From positions 204,593,660-204,657,659 of the forward strand of contig OX422213.1 in the NCBI GenBank assembly GCA_949130495.1: 64,000 nt of DNA, given 5' to 3'. This document shows positions 11,295-21,656 of the stretch, one piece after another. Position 1 is the first letter of the stretch, and every line of letters begins with the position of its first letter. Under the pieces are notes generated by a model, which was not told the DNA's origin, did no database searches, and saw only the letters and a list, made by a program, of their open reading frames with translations. Origin of the DNA: Sambucus nigra (taxonomy: Eukaryota; Streptophyta; Magnoliopsida; Dipsacales; Adoxaceae). Position numbers and translations under genes: made by a program.

Positions 11295-14266
11295 TGTGAC
11301 GCCTCATCTAATTAAATACCGGGTAGCTACTCCTTTATTCAAATTAATATAAAACGTCAAGTTGGTTCAGTTCATAGCATCACTGTCGAAAATATTTTTA
11401 AACAATTACTAGCCACCTAATATTTAAAAAGTGAGTTGTCAAATTTTATTAAATTAAATTATCATGCAATCCATCGAATATTTATTAACTAATGATAACA
11501 CAATCACATCACAGTCACAACATAATATAACTGGAAAGATAAATTAGTCTGGAGTAACACTACTCAGAATAGTCCAAATACTGAATAAAACCAAATACAA
11601 TGTCTGAATAATAACTAAATTTAACTCCATAACTGAAAGGAAACTGAATATGATAAAAATGTCTCTAAACGAAATGGGGGACATGCCCTAACAACTGATT
11701 AAGTTTGAAGTGGAATCAATATAAAAAGTGGAGGCGTCTATCATAAAGATCCTATATCTTCCACAGCAGCTACAACACGTCACTGAAATGGAACTCCTAA
11801 GCTTGGTGTCCCTGTGACTGGACACCTAAAAGGTTTTTACAAGAAAATAGATTTGAAAGCAAACGGGTCAGAGCCCGATGTGAAAACAGTTTAAAATATA
11901 GCAAGTGTTTAATAACATTAAATAGTGAATATTAAATACATGTTAGTTACGTGCACTCACATGAGTTCCTCACCTCTCAACTAATGTGCACTCCTAACGT
12001 ATCCGTAATCCGTTCTAGTCATGCTGCTAACTAGCTAGTCTAAATCACAACCTGACTTCACTTTATAATATAAGGGTCTATTCAAGACATTCTAATCTGA
12101 TCTGTGAGTGTCTTCCTTTTATTTCTCATTCATTACTTATAATACTTACTGTACGAAATTCTCATTTTTGTCTTTACTAAAAATGTCTCAAGAATACACA
12201 TTTACACTTTAATAAAGAGTCTATGGCAATTACCAGTATATTAATCCCAACATAAATATACAATTAGGGCACCCCTAGGCTAAGCTGCGGTGTACACATA
12301 CTCTGCAATCGAATCCCGGTACATCACATACATAAGGACCACGTGTTCCGAATCGCTCATGAACCGTCTCAATAAGCAAAATCACACATAATGGAGGCGA
12401 ACGTAGTTCACATACCCATGGGTCATGCACATACCTACGCTCCCATGGCCAGCTGACTTATTAACTCACAAATAAGTCATTCATAACTCTATGTCCTTAA
12501 GGTACCAATCTAAATCCCTCTGTAGGCACACAAATATTAGATGGCCCAGTTCGAAAGCCGACCTCCCGTGATATCAAGTATGGTAGGTATGTTATACACA
12601 TATAAGTCCATATACTAAGCATTCACACAACTTAGATATCTTATAATATTAATAAAGGTATATGCTACATCCCTATACCATTATTCCAATTTGTACATTT
12701 TTAAGTTTCCAAAGAATATATATTATAGACCGCCGACACATCTCACGTCGTAGTTTCAAGTACTTAAAACCTAATCCAAAAACGTTACCAAGTCTCCTAT
12801 TATCCCCACATTTAAATCCAATATTCTTAGGGTCCTCACTTCTTCCACTAACCTTATATTATCAAACTATATAGAAGTTAATCATTTAATTTCAGTCTCT
12901 AATAGTATCTCACACGTCGAGCCTTATTAGGTTTAATATAATTCCCAAATTGAATTCTAATCATAATCAGGGTCTCACGAACATGCCTACTGGTCTTCTT
13001 TATATCTAAGAGTGTTCACAAAGTCCCCAACAATAATTATCTAGGGCTGAAATTGTTAAAATTCAACAAGGGAAGAAATATAACCGATTCTGGGAAGGTC
13101 GATCGATCGACCTTGAATATCGATCGATGGTGGTCGATCGATCAATCTATGAATGTCAATCGATCGATCGCACCAGATGGTCTACGGACTGCTTCGTTTT
13201 TCAGTCTCAGATTTGTCCCAAAACTCCATTACAAGGTATCAAACTGTAATCTAAGGTTATAGGATCATTATACAACCAGAATACATTATTTTTAACGTTC
13301 CAAAACCTTTAAATCATCAACAATTGGCCTTATATGGATCAAAACTTCAATAAAAATCCTACTTTTCTATTTTCTTCAAGAACAATGATAATTATCCTCT
13401 TTAATCCATTTTTAATTCATCAAAGGTTATGTTTTGGGTACAGAATTCATCCAGAACAAGTCTACATGCAATTCCTAACCAAGGTTTAGAGTTCTCCATC
13501 AATTTCATTGGGTTTTCATCATCTTTCAAGGCAAATTTTAATTTCTACCCTAATCATAGAGGAAATATTCGCTGAAACTACGAAAATCAAATCACTTGCC
13601 TTAAGTTTGATGTTCAGAATCATTAATGGTGTCCAGGGGCTGGTTCTTTCCTTCTTTCCGATCACAATTCCGTCAAGATTTGGCGGTGGTGGTTGGTGGA
13701 TAGGTTTTGGAAACCTCCTCCAACTTCCCTTCTAACTCACGTGTAGCCCACTCTTTGTTTTTGGATGATAATGGCCCTAATGGACTTTCCTATAATAAAT
13801 AAATAAACACTAACATTCGTGGGTCTTAATTCCTTAATTTTTTAAATGACCAAAATACCCTCCCGGGTTGCTGGTTTGGCATAAATATGCCCTGAGACCC
13901 AAACTAAATCCCCGGCTAGTGTTTTATGACTATTTCGACCCCTCCGAACACGTCGGCGCACTCAAAATGACCATACGGATGATTAAATTATATTTACTTT
14001 TTAATCTAATTAAATTGATTCCTGACGCGACTGACACGTGCGTCCCACTTAATTTTCCAAATTGTTGTATTTATGATTCTCGACAATTTTAATACTTTCA
14101 ATACTCATATATTACCATATATATTCAGTAATATTCAATATTATCATCATAATCAAATACCAACTCACATCTCGCTAGTATTTAAATCCGTATTAATTTC
14201 TAATTAATTCTCATTTAATTTAATTAATCCATTGAATAAAAATCAATAAAATTACGGGGTATTACA
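11295..14266 (-). repeat. Complete 3' LTR of the chromovirus (2972 bp)
   Basis: The LTR runs from TGTGACGCC at 11295 to GGGGTATTACA at 14266, bounded inward by the polypurine tract. The first 1508 bp (to 12802) match the partial 5' LTR at 19126-20634. It contains a GATC palindrome cluster (13097-13170). Its transcription runs towards lower coordinates. I did not find a convincing TATA box by eye. Confidence 0.92.
13097..13170. repeat. GATC-rich palindrome cluster within the LTR
   Basis: The cluster comprises GGTCGATCGATCGACC (13097-13112, a perfect palindrome), ATCGATCGAT, GGTCGATCGATCAA and CAATCGATCGATCG. The solo LTR has a CGAT run at the equivalent place (7440-7495), so the cluster is shared by both LTR subfamilies. 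Confidence 0.8.
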
Positions 14267-14280
14267 TACTTCCCCCTTAA
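14267..14280 (-). other. Polypurine tract of the chromovirus
   Basis: The minus strand reads TTAAGGGGGAAGTA directly upstream of the 3' LTR start TGTAATACCCC. A purine run abutting the LTR is the expected plus-strand DNA primer. Confidence 0.88.
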
Positions 14281-14308
14281 TAACAGAATTTCATCCTGAA
14301 ATTCAGAA

Positions 14309-15580
14309 CTAAAGTATACCTGGCAAAAATAGCTCTGGATAACGATCTCGCATCTCATCCTCGCGCTCCCAGGTTGACTCCTCGGCATTGTGATGCCGCC
14401 ACTAAACACGTACTAACGGTACTATCTTCGACCTCAGTTTCCTCTCGCTGTGGTCCAGAATAGAAATCGGCCCCTCCTCGTAGGAACTATCTGGCTGAAG
14501 ATCGATGTCCTCTAAATAAATTTGGTTATGGTCCAAATCGTCCCTAAGATATCTCCTTAGTGAGGAAATATGGAACACGTCATGAATCCTATGCAAGTGT
14601 TCCGATTCCCCAAGTCTATACGCTACTGGCCCAATCCGCTCAATGATAGGAAATGGGCCCATGTATCTAGGTGCCAATTTCCCTTTCTTCCCGATACGCA
14701 TAATCCCCTTCATCGGAGATACTCTGAGTAGCACCTGATCCCCCACCTTGAACTCTCTAAAGAATCTTTTGGCATAGGCATAACTCTTCTGTCGATCCTG
14801 AGCTACCCGAATACGGATTCGTATCATCTCTATCCTCGCCGAGGTATCCTGAATCACCTCCGGACCAAGAAGTTTGTTATCCCCCACCTCTAGCCAACAT
14901 GCTGGGGAACGACAAGGTCGACCGTACAACGCCTCGAATGGAGCCATGCCAATAGTGAGCTGGTAGGAGTTATTATAGGCAAACTCCACCAGTGGAAAGT
15001 ACTGCTCCCAACCACCTCCAAAATCTAGGACACACATACACAACATGTCCTCCAACATTTGATTCGTCCGCTTGGTTTGCCCATCCGTCTGCGGGTGATA
15101 TATCGTACTCAGCCGCAACTCCGTACCCATGGCTTCCAGGAAAATCTCCCAAAATTGCGAAAAAAATATCTTGTCTCGGTCAGACACGATATTGAGAGGC
15201 ACCCCGTGGAGTCTCACTATCTCTGCTATGAAAATCTGGGCATACTGTTCCGTAGTGTAGTCTGTCCGGGCTGGAAAAAAATGAGAAACTTTGGTCAACC
15301 TGTCCACGATTACCCATATGGAGTCATGATCCCTCTGCGATGTGGGTAAACCCATGATGAAGTCCATGGAAATGCTCTCCCATTTCCATATTGGGACCTA
15401 TAATGGCTGTAAAAGTCCTGTCGAGCTCTAATGGTCCACCTTTACTAGATGACAAGTGGCACATTTAGAAATGAACTCGGAAATATCCTTCTTCATCCTG
15501 CTCCACCAATACTGTCGCCTCATATCCTGATACATCTTATCCCCACCAGGATATACCGCGAACTGCGAACCGTGCGACTC
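14309..15580 (-). pseudogene. Chromovirus integrase with GPY/F and chromodomain-like tail, inactivated
   Basis: The zinc-binding region (15580-15370) has CATCHLVK, but the second His of the HHCC set is Tyr (AVYPGG, codon 15551-15553). An open frame of 321 codons (15367-14402) holds the core: WVIVDRL (Asp at residue 22), IVSDRD (Asp at 63) and, exactly 36 residues on, GQTKRT, where the catalytic Glu is Lys (codon 15071-15073). A GPY/F module (YMGPFPIIERIGPVAY) and HDVFHISSLRRY follow. After LVRV a TAG stop (14402-14404) splits off the tail WRHHNAEESTWERE, which ends at a stop at 14309. That tail is the conserved C-terminal piece of plant chromoviral chromodomains. The frame is long but the enzyme cannot be active. 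Confidence 0.9.
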
Positions 15581-15585
15581 TGCCA

Positions 15586-16330
15586 TTACCTCATGCCATA
15601 AGTCTTCTCCCTCATGAACGACCAGTCTTCCATTGAAGCGTAAGCCCCGTCTGAACTAACGGTATATGACTTGGCTCCCTCTGCTAGTAATCGGACTATC
15701 TGCTTTTGACAAAACGAGTCTTTTGCCTTGGCCTGTATCACTCTCATAATGATCTGGGGCGTAACTGTCATCACAGACATAAATGATCAGGCCACTACGT
15801 CCTGGTGTCCCAAATCCTTCCACTTTGCTTTCCACACTTCGGACACCTCACCCACAGGCCTACGGCTCAACACGTCTGCTACCACGTTAGCCTTACCTAG
15901 GTGATACTGGATATCGAATTGATAATCCTTCACGAACTCAATCCACCTACTTTGACGCATATTTGATTCCTTCTGCGTGAAGAGGTATTGAAGGGAGTTG
16001 TGGTCCGTGAATAAATGGAATCTCTCCCCCAGGTGATAATGTCTCCAAATCCAAAGAGCAAATACGACTGCTTCAAACTCCAAGTCATGAGTGGGGTAAT
16101 TCTTCTCGTGAGGCTTAAGCTTGCGGGAAGCATAAGCTATAGCTTGACTCTCCTGTTGCAGTACACCCTAAGTTCTAGTAAGGACGCATCGGTGTAGACT
16201 AGATACTCAACTCCCGGTCTAGGCAATGCTAACACTGGTGCTGAGGTTAACTTGTCCTTCAACTCGTTGAATATCAACTGACAGGCATCGCTCTAGATAA
16301 ATGGCACACCCTTTCGAGTCAGATGTGTCA
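15586..16330 (-). pseudogene. Chromovirus RNase H and connector
   Basis: The reading starts with a VYTDAS motif near 16195, followed by a damaged stretch and YASRKLK-like coding in a shifted frame. An open segment (16083-15787) then contains [46 protein letters not shown] and [13 protein letters not shown], the standard Ty3/gypsy RNase H landmarks. The connector (15780-15586) links it to integrase. At least two frameshifts and a TGG-to-TAG type stop lie between RT and RNase H. Confidence 0.88.
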
Positions 16331-17140
16331 AAGGACCCTTAATCTTAGAGAACGCCGAATAAACCTTCTGTAGTATCCTGCTAGGACCAAGAAACTATGT
16401 ATCTCAGTCGGTGTCGTGGGATCTCCCCACTCCCTCACCGCTGATACCTTCCCTGGATCAATAGATATCCCCCTGTCTGAAATGATATGCCCCAAAAATT
16501 GAACCTCCTTCATCCAAAACCCACACTTCTCATACTTTTCATATAACTCGTTCTGACACAACGTCTGCAAAACCTGCCTCAAGTGCTCGGTGTGTTTCTC
16601 CTCTGTTTGGGAGTAAACCAGAATGCATCAATGAAGACGATGATGAACTGGTTTAGGAACTCTCTGAATACACTATTCATCAAGTCCATAAACACGACTG
16701 GGGCATTGGTTAGGCCAAAAGGCATAACCCGAAACTCATAGGAACCATATCTCATCAAGAAAGCAGTCTTTGATACATCCTTTTCCCTAATACGCAACTG
16801 ATGGTAACCCGATCTTAAGTCAATCTTTGAGAAGAAAGCCTCTCCTCTCAACTAGTCGAATAAGTCATCGATTTGGGGAAACGGATACTTGTTCCATATC
16901 GTGACTTTATTCAACTCTCGGTAATCTACACACAACCTCAAAGATCCATCCCTCTTCTTCACGAACAGCACAGGGGCATCCTATGGTGAAGTACTCCTAC
17001 GGATAAACCCTTGACCCAATAGCTGCTCTATTTGATCCCGTAGCTCTCTTATCTCTGCTGGATCCATACGGTAAGGTGCGCGGGCTATAAGCCGAGTGCC
17101 CAGCGTCAAATCAATAACAAAGTCTATCTCTCTACTAGGA
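16331..17140 (-). pseudogene. Chromovirus reverse transcriptase, frameshifted at the catalytic site
   Basis: The order is YRMDPAEIRELRDQIEQLL, GFIRRSTSP followed by a stop (16978-16980, TGG to TAG), then LCVDYRELN, a stop at the codon for a conserved Gln, [27 protein letters not shown] and IIVFID. Exactly at the (Y/F)IDD catalytic motif one base is missing (about 16625), so the second Asp is lost and the frame shifts. Reading resumes in the next frame with RQVLQTLCQNELY, CGFWMKEVQFLGHIIS and LAGYYRRFI, where a second single-base loss occurs (about 16345). Confidence 0.9.
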
Positions 17141-17631
17141 GGTAATCTCGAAATATCCTGGAATACATCAGCGAACTCTCTAACAATTGGAATCGAATCA
17201 AGTGGTATTATCACTTCCTTAGAGGTCTCCTCCTCTATATAGTACAAGTGAGTGGACGATCCTCCCTCAGGGCGATGCATCGCCACTAGGAACATCTCCT
17301 GCCCGAGTATGGCAAAAATAATACTCCTACTGAAGCAATCAATCATGGATTGATACGCAACTAGCCAATCCATACCAATAATCGCATCGTACGTGGTCAT
17401 ATCTAATACTAACATATCAGCAGGTAAAGTAAACCTCTCGATATCTACCCCCACACCTCTACATATAAGGAAAATCACAGAACCCCTACTCAATGGTGAA
17501 TCTACGCAAGTAGCAGTGATTTCTGCGGTATCTAACAACCCCATAGTGCGTGAAAATCTCATGGCAATGAAACAGTGTGTGGCTCCCGTATCAAACAAAA
17601 TATGCTCCATAGTCCCCTGAATAGAAAACAT
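17141..17631 (-). pseudogene. Chromovirus aspartic protease
   Basis: An open minus-strand frame contains ILFDTGATHCFIA. The catalytic Asp of DTGA is at 17590-17592. DAIIGMDWL (the flap-distal ILGMDWL block) and SREIDFVIDL at the protease/RT junction follow. This is the retropepsin of the polyprotein. The active-site triplet is intact although the polyprotein around it is broken. Confidence 0.88.
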
Positions 17632-17639
17632 ACCCTCAA

Positions 17640-18942
17640 TAGCAGGTGGATCCTGTGGGACTGGGCCTGCTGGAGCTGATAAGCCCGCCTGTACTGAAGT
17701 TGTCCCTACTGGACTGGGACTGCTGGAATGGGGGGGGGGGGGGTAGAGCTGGCATCTGTGGTGATGTTGGGAGAGCGACGAGAATTATAGGTCTCTGGGG
17801 CTCGTATCGAGCACCCTGCTGCTGCTGTTGTGGGGCCCTACCCCTTTCAGGACACTCCTGGAATTTGTGGTCAATCTTACCACAAATAAAACATTTCCCC
17901 ACAAAGTTTCCCCCTCTCTGACCCTGCTGCCCATGACCCTGGTGGCCGTTACCATTCCTACCCTGACCCTAATGGCCCTGGTGAAACTGCTGCTATTGGC
18001 CGTGCTGGCCCTGCTGGCCGTGCTGACCCTACTGGCCATGCCGAAAACCTCACTGACCATTTCTAAAACCTCCAGATCTAAAACTCTTAGAATTCCCTAA
18101 CTGGTAACTCTGATCACCCTGCTTGTGCTGACCCTGAGCTGATTGTGCCCCGCTGGAACCATTTTCCCTTGTCCTACCCTGATGGCTGGACTCTCTTTCT
18201 CACTTATCCTCTGACAAGTGGAAGCGGTGGTCCTGGCAGTGAAGTAGTGCTGCATTAACCACATTAGAATAAGTGGCCAACGAGAGATTTTCTAGCAAGT
18301 GCTGACGAATCCTCCATGTCAACCCATCCATGAACTTATGGATCTTCTTCTCTTCAGTCGAAATCTCATCGGGAACGATGTTCAGAAGATTTGTGAACTC
18401 GGCCTCATACTCAGCCACTATCTTCCCCTCCTTCTTGAGGTTCATCAACTTCCTCCTCATCTCGATATGAACTGCTAAGGGAAAATACTTGCGTCAAACC
18501 GCACCTAAAACTCCTGAATGGTAAGAAAATATCTCTCCTACACGGTGGTAATAGACTCCCACCACTGCAATGCTGCTCCTACCAGCTTAAAAGTAGCCAG
18601 TATCTGCCTCTGTGCATCGATACACTCGTACATCCTCAAATGTCTTTAGATGTCCTTCCACTGACTGGAAACAACGATGTCGGAGCTACCTGCGAATTCC
18701 GGAGGGTGCACCTTCTAAAAGGCATCTCAAACCTGTTCCCAGGCAGACGGGAATGCATGAGCCTGAACTGGGGCAACCATAGGTGCCTGAGGTGGTGCCT
18801 GCTGCACAAATTCTAAAGCGGCATTTATCGCCTGGGCTAAAATGGCGGCAACTTCTGCAGCGTTCATAGTACCCGGAACTGGTGCAGGCTGTGGCTCGGG
18901 CTGGGTACCCCTGGGATCTTTCTGTGCGCTTCGTGGAGGCAT
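17640..18942 (-). pseudogene. Chromovirus gag with zinc knuckle, multiple premature stops
   Basis: The likely start is ATG at 18942 (MPPRSAQKDPRG), about 170 bases inside the PBS as usual. The capsid region is interrupted by stops at 18727-18729 (TGA), 18715-18717 (TAG), 18646-18648 (TAA), 18538-18540 (TAG) and 18505-18507 (TAG). A single-base loss near 18490 precedes the open stretch 18460-18200 (KEGKIVAEYEAEFTNLL, DGLTWRIRQHL), which ends at a TGA (18200-18202). A Gln/Gly-rich linker follows, then the knuckle CFICGKIDHKFQEC (17893-17852; C-x2-C-x4-H-x4-C), then a Pro/Gln-rich tail. A run of G at about 17731-17742 (C on the coding strand) adds frame instability. Confidence 0.9.
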
Positions 18943-19111
18943 CTGAAATGAGAGAAAAGTCTTATAAGTCCACAGTTCATATCTCAAAATAACTGAAGAG
19001 CGTAAAAAACACAAAAAAGTACAACAATCCTAAAATATAGGGATCTATATCAAAAGATGCTACGCGAAAACATAACAAGCCGTACAGATCCTAAGGACAC
19101 TAGAAACTGAT

Positions 19112-19123
19112 GCTCTGATACCA
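19112..19123 (-). other. Primer binding site, initiator tRNA-Met
   Basis: The minus strand reads TGGTATCAGAGC two bases after the end of the 5' LTR. It is the exact complement of the 3' end of plant initiator tRNA-Met (GCTCTGATACCA) and primes minus-strand DNA synthesis. Confidence 0.95.
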
Positions 19124-19125
19124 CC

Positions 19126-20634
19126 TGTGACACCACGTCTAATTAAATACCGGGTAGATACTCCTTTATTCAAATTGATACAAAATGTCAAGTTGGTTCA
19201 GTTCATATCATCACTGTCGAAAATATTTTTAAACAATTACTAGCCACCTAATATTTAAAAAGTGAGTTGTCAATTTTATTAAATTAAATTAAATTATTAT
19301 GCAATCTATCAAATATTTATTAACTAATGATAACACAATCACATCACAGTCACAACAGAATATAAATGGAATGATAAATGAGTCTGGAGTAACACTCCTC
19401 AGAATAGTCCAAATACTGAATAAAACCAAATACAATGTCTGAATAATAACTAAATTTAACTCCATACTGAAAGGATACTGAATATGATAAAAATGTCTCT
19501 AAAAGAAATGGGCGACATGCCTAAACAACTGATTAAGTCTGAAGTGGAATCAATATAGAAAGTGGAGGCGTCTAACATCAAGATCTTGTATCTTCCACAG
19601 CAGCTACAACACGTCACTGAAATAGTACTCCTAAGCTTGGCGTCCCTGTGGATGGACACCTAAAAGTTTTTACAAGAAAATAGATTTGAAAGCAAACGGG
19701 TCAGAGCCCTATGTGAAAACAGTTTAAAATATAGCAAGTGTTTAATAACATTAAACAATGAATATTAAATACATGTTAGTTGCGTGCACTCACATGAGTT
19801 CCTCACCTCTCAACTAATGTGCACTCCTAACGTATTCGTAACCCGTTCTAGTCATGCCGCTAACTAGCTAGTCTAAATCACAACCTGACTTCACTTTATA
19901 ATATAAGGGTCTATTCAAGACATTCTAATCTAATCAGTGCGTGTCTTCCTTTTGTTTCTCATTCATTACTTATAATACTTACTGTATGAAATTCTCATTT
20001 TTATCTTTACTAAAAATGTCTCAAGAATACACATTTACACTTTAATAAAGAGTCTATGGCAATTACCAGTATATTAATCCCAACATATATATACAATTAG
20101 AGCACCCCTAGGCTAAGCTGTTGTGCACACATACTCTGCTATCGAATCCCGGTACATCACGTACATAAGGACCACATGTTTCGAATCTCTCAGGAACCGT
20201 CTCAATAAGCAAAATCACACATAATGGAGGCGAACATAGTTCACATACCTATGGGTCACGCACATACCTACGATCCCATGGTCAACTGACTTATTAACTC
20301 ACAAATAAGTCATTCACAACCCTATGTCCTTAAGGTACCAATCTAAATCCCTCCGTAGGCACACAAAGATTAGATGGCCCAGTTCGAAAGTCGACCTCCC
20401 GTGATAGCAAGTATCGTAGGTATTTTATACACATATAAGTCCATATACTAAGCATTCACACAACTTAGATATCTTATAATATTAATAAAGGTATATGATA
20501 CATCCCTATACCATTATTCCAATTTGTAAATTTTAAGTTTCGGGATAATATATATTATAGACCGCCGACACATCTCACGTCGTAGTTTCAAGTACTTAAA
20601 ACCTAACCCAAAAAGGTTACCAAGCCTCCTATTA
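19126..20634 (-). repeat. Partial 5' LTR of the chromovirus (1509 bp), cut by CACTA insertion
   Basis: The segment starts TGTGACACCACG and is collinear with the 3' LTR from 11295 until CCTATTA (20628-20634), which matches 12796-12802. After this the sequences differ completely because a CACTA end begins. The missing 1464 bp, equivalent to 12803-14266, should reappear beyond the far end of the inserted element. Confidence 0.93.
20632..20634. repeat. Presumed 3-bp target duplication TTA of the CACTA element
   Basis: TTA directly precedes CACTACACC. The uninterrupted LTR copy has TTA at 12800-12802. CACTA elements make 3-bp duplications, and the partner copy is outside the window. Confidence 0.6.
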
Positions 20635-21654
20635 CACTACACCAAAAATAGGAAACTGGCACGGTTTAAAACCGTGCCAGACGCAATCTGGCACGATTCA
20701 AAACCGTGCCAGAATCAGGCGTGACAGATTTTCTGGCACGGTTTAAAACCGTGCCAGATTTTCCTAACTGGCACGCTTTTAAACTGTGCCAGTTTTTAAA
20801 TCTGGCACGCTTTTGGCACGCTTTTAAACCGTGCCAGATGTTAAATCTGGCACTCTTTTGGCACACGCCAAAACCGTGCCAAATTATCTATTTTCTGGCA
20901 CTCTTTTGGCACGGTTACAAAGCGTGCCAGATTGTTTTATAAGCGTTCTCATTTTTTTGCATTGGCACGGTTTTGGCACGGTTTAAAACCGTGCCAGATT
21001 TTTCAGTTGATTAAAAAAAATAATAATAGGAACCAAATCTGGAAAATCTGCAAATTCCAAATTCGGTAGGAAAAATATTTATTATTTGCAAAAACAAAAT
21101 CAAGAAAATTCACAAATTATGAATATTGCAGGTTGTTGATAAACTAATGTGCATACAAACTTCAAAAAATTACAAGAGATAATACCAATATAAAGCAACA
21201 CATGACCATAAAAGTCGACAATAACTTCAAAAAATTACAAGAGTTAATAGTTCTCATATAAAAAAAAAATTGGGCAGAGTTTCCTCTATTTTTTGAGCAT
21301 TCCAAAACCTGCAAACATAAAATCTGCCCATATAAAGCCCGCACGGCCATAAAAGTCAACAATAAAACTACTATAGCCACCACGACCATAAAAATAAACC
21401 ATAAAATTACGGAATCCTGCTTGGCCATAACACAAAGAATAAAATCCTGAATATTAACGACACTAAATACACAATCCCCCTGTTGTAAAGCATTGACTTC
21501 TTCGTACGTTCCAAGTGGATAAAAGCTAACGATTTAATGTCATCTTACAAAAAAAAATAAGACACAAAAAAGATACAATATTAGTAACCAAGTCATTTTT
21601 AAAAAAATATTCAAGCAAAAAAATTGCATATACGAGAAGAAAAATTGCATATAC
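20635..21654. mobile_element. CACTA (En/Spm-type) transposon terminus and subterminal region
   Basis: The terminus reads CACTACACCAAAAATAGG, a typical plant CACTA terminal inverted repeat start. It is placed exactly where the chromovirus LTR breaks. Palindromic subterminal repeats follow to about 20998, and then an AT-rich stretch with short direct repeats (ACTTCAAAAAATTACAAGAG at 21159 and 21224; CCATAAAAGTC at 21206 and 21347). No transposase gene is seen. The opposite terminus (complement of CACTACACC) is not in the window, so the element is either very large, with the satellite inside it, or truncated by the satellite. Confidence 0.85.
20656..20998. repeat. Subterminal palindromic repeats CTGGCACGGTTT / AAACCGTGCCAG
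   Basis: Perfect or near-perfect 25-bp hairpins lie at 20656-20680, 20688-20712, 20733-20757 and 20768-20792. Compound copies lie at about 20802-20837, 20848-20880, 20895-20930 and 20962-20998. Arms are 11-12 bp with a 1-3 base loop. Subterminal repeats of this kind are the transposase-binding region of CACTA elements. Open frames across this stretch are by-products of the repeat. Confidence 0.93.
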
Positions 21655-21656
21655 GA
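21620..21656. repeat. Short direct repeat at the satellite boundary
   Basis: AAAATTGCATATACGA occurs at 21620-21635 and again at 21641-21656, 21 bp apart. The second copy overlaps the first bases of the satellite array. Confidence 0.85.

Larger units (their letters stand above)
11295..20634 (-). mobile_element. Chromovirus (Tekay/Del-like Ty3/gypsy), minus strand, 5' LTR truncated by CACTA
   Basis: The order on the minus strand is partial 5' LTR (20634-19126), PBS for tRNA-iMet (19123-19112), gag with zinc knuckle (18942 to about 17650), protease, RT, RNase H, integrase with GPY/F module and chromodomain-like tail (to 14309), PPT (about 14280-14267) and complete 3' LTR (14266-11295). The long LTRs (about 3 kb), initiator tRNA-Met primer and C-terminal WRHHNAEESTWE segment point to the Tekay/Del branch of plant chromoviruses. 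The coding region carries many stops, several frameshifts and lost catalytic residues. The first 95 bp of the two LTR ends differ at about eight sites, so the insertion is not recent. Confidence 0.92.

Noticed and set aside
12662..13735. Short plus-strand frames within the 3' LTR
   Set aside because: They are random frames in AT-rich LTR DNA, antisense to element transcription, and are not supported by motifs.
14992..15349. Plus-strand open frames at 14992-15349
   Set aside because: They are shadows of the real minus-strand integrase frame.
17646..18100. Plus-strand Gly/Leu/Cys-rich frames opposite gag
   Set aside because: They are the antisense of the Gln/Pro/Gly-rich gag linker and zinc knuckle. 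The low-complexity composition follows from that.
19112..19123. A tRNA-Met gene fragment
   Set aside because: Only the 12-base primer-complementary stretch is present next to the LTR, as expected for a PBS. There is no tRNA body.
19456..19659. Minus-strand frame at 19456-19659 as a gene in the 5' LTR
   Set aside because: The corresponding part of the 3' LTR does not keep it open, and it has no recognisable domain.
20666..20942. Open frames on both strands across 20666-20942
   Set aside because: They are produced by the self-complementary CTGGCACGG repeats of the CACTA subterminal region. The peptide is only a read-out of the repeat.
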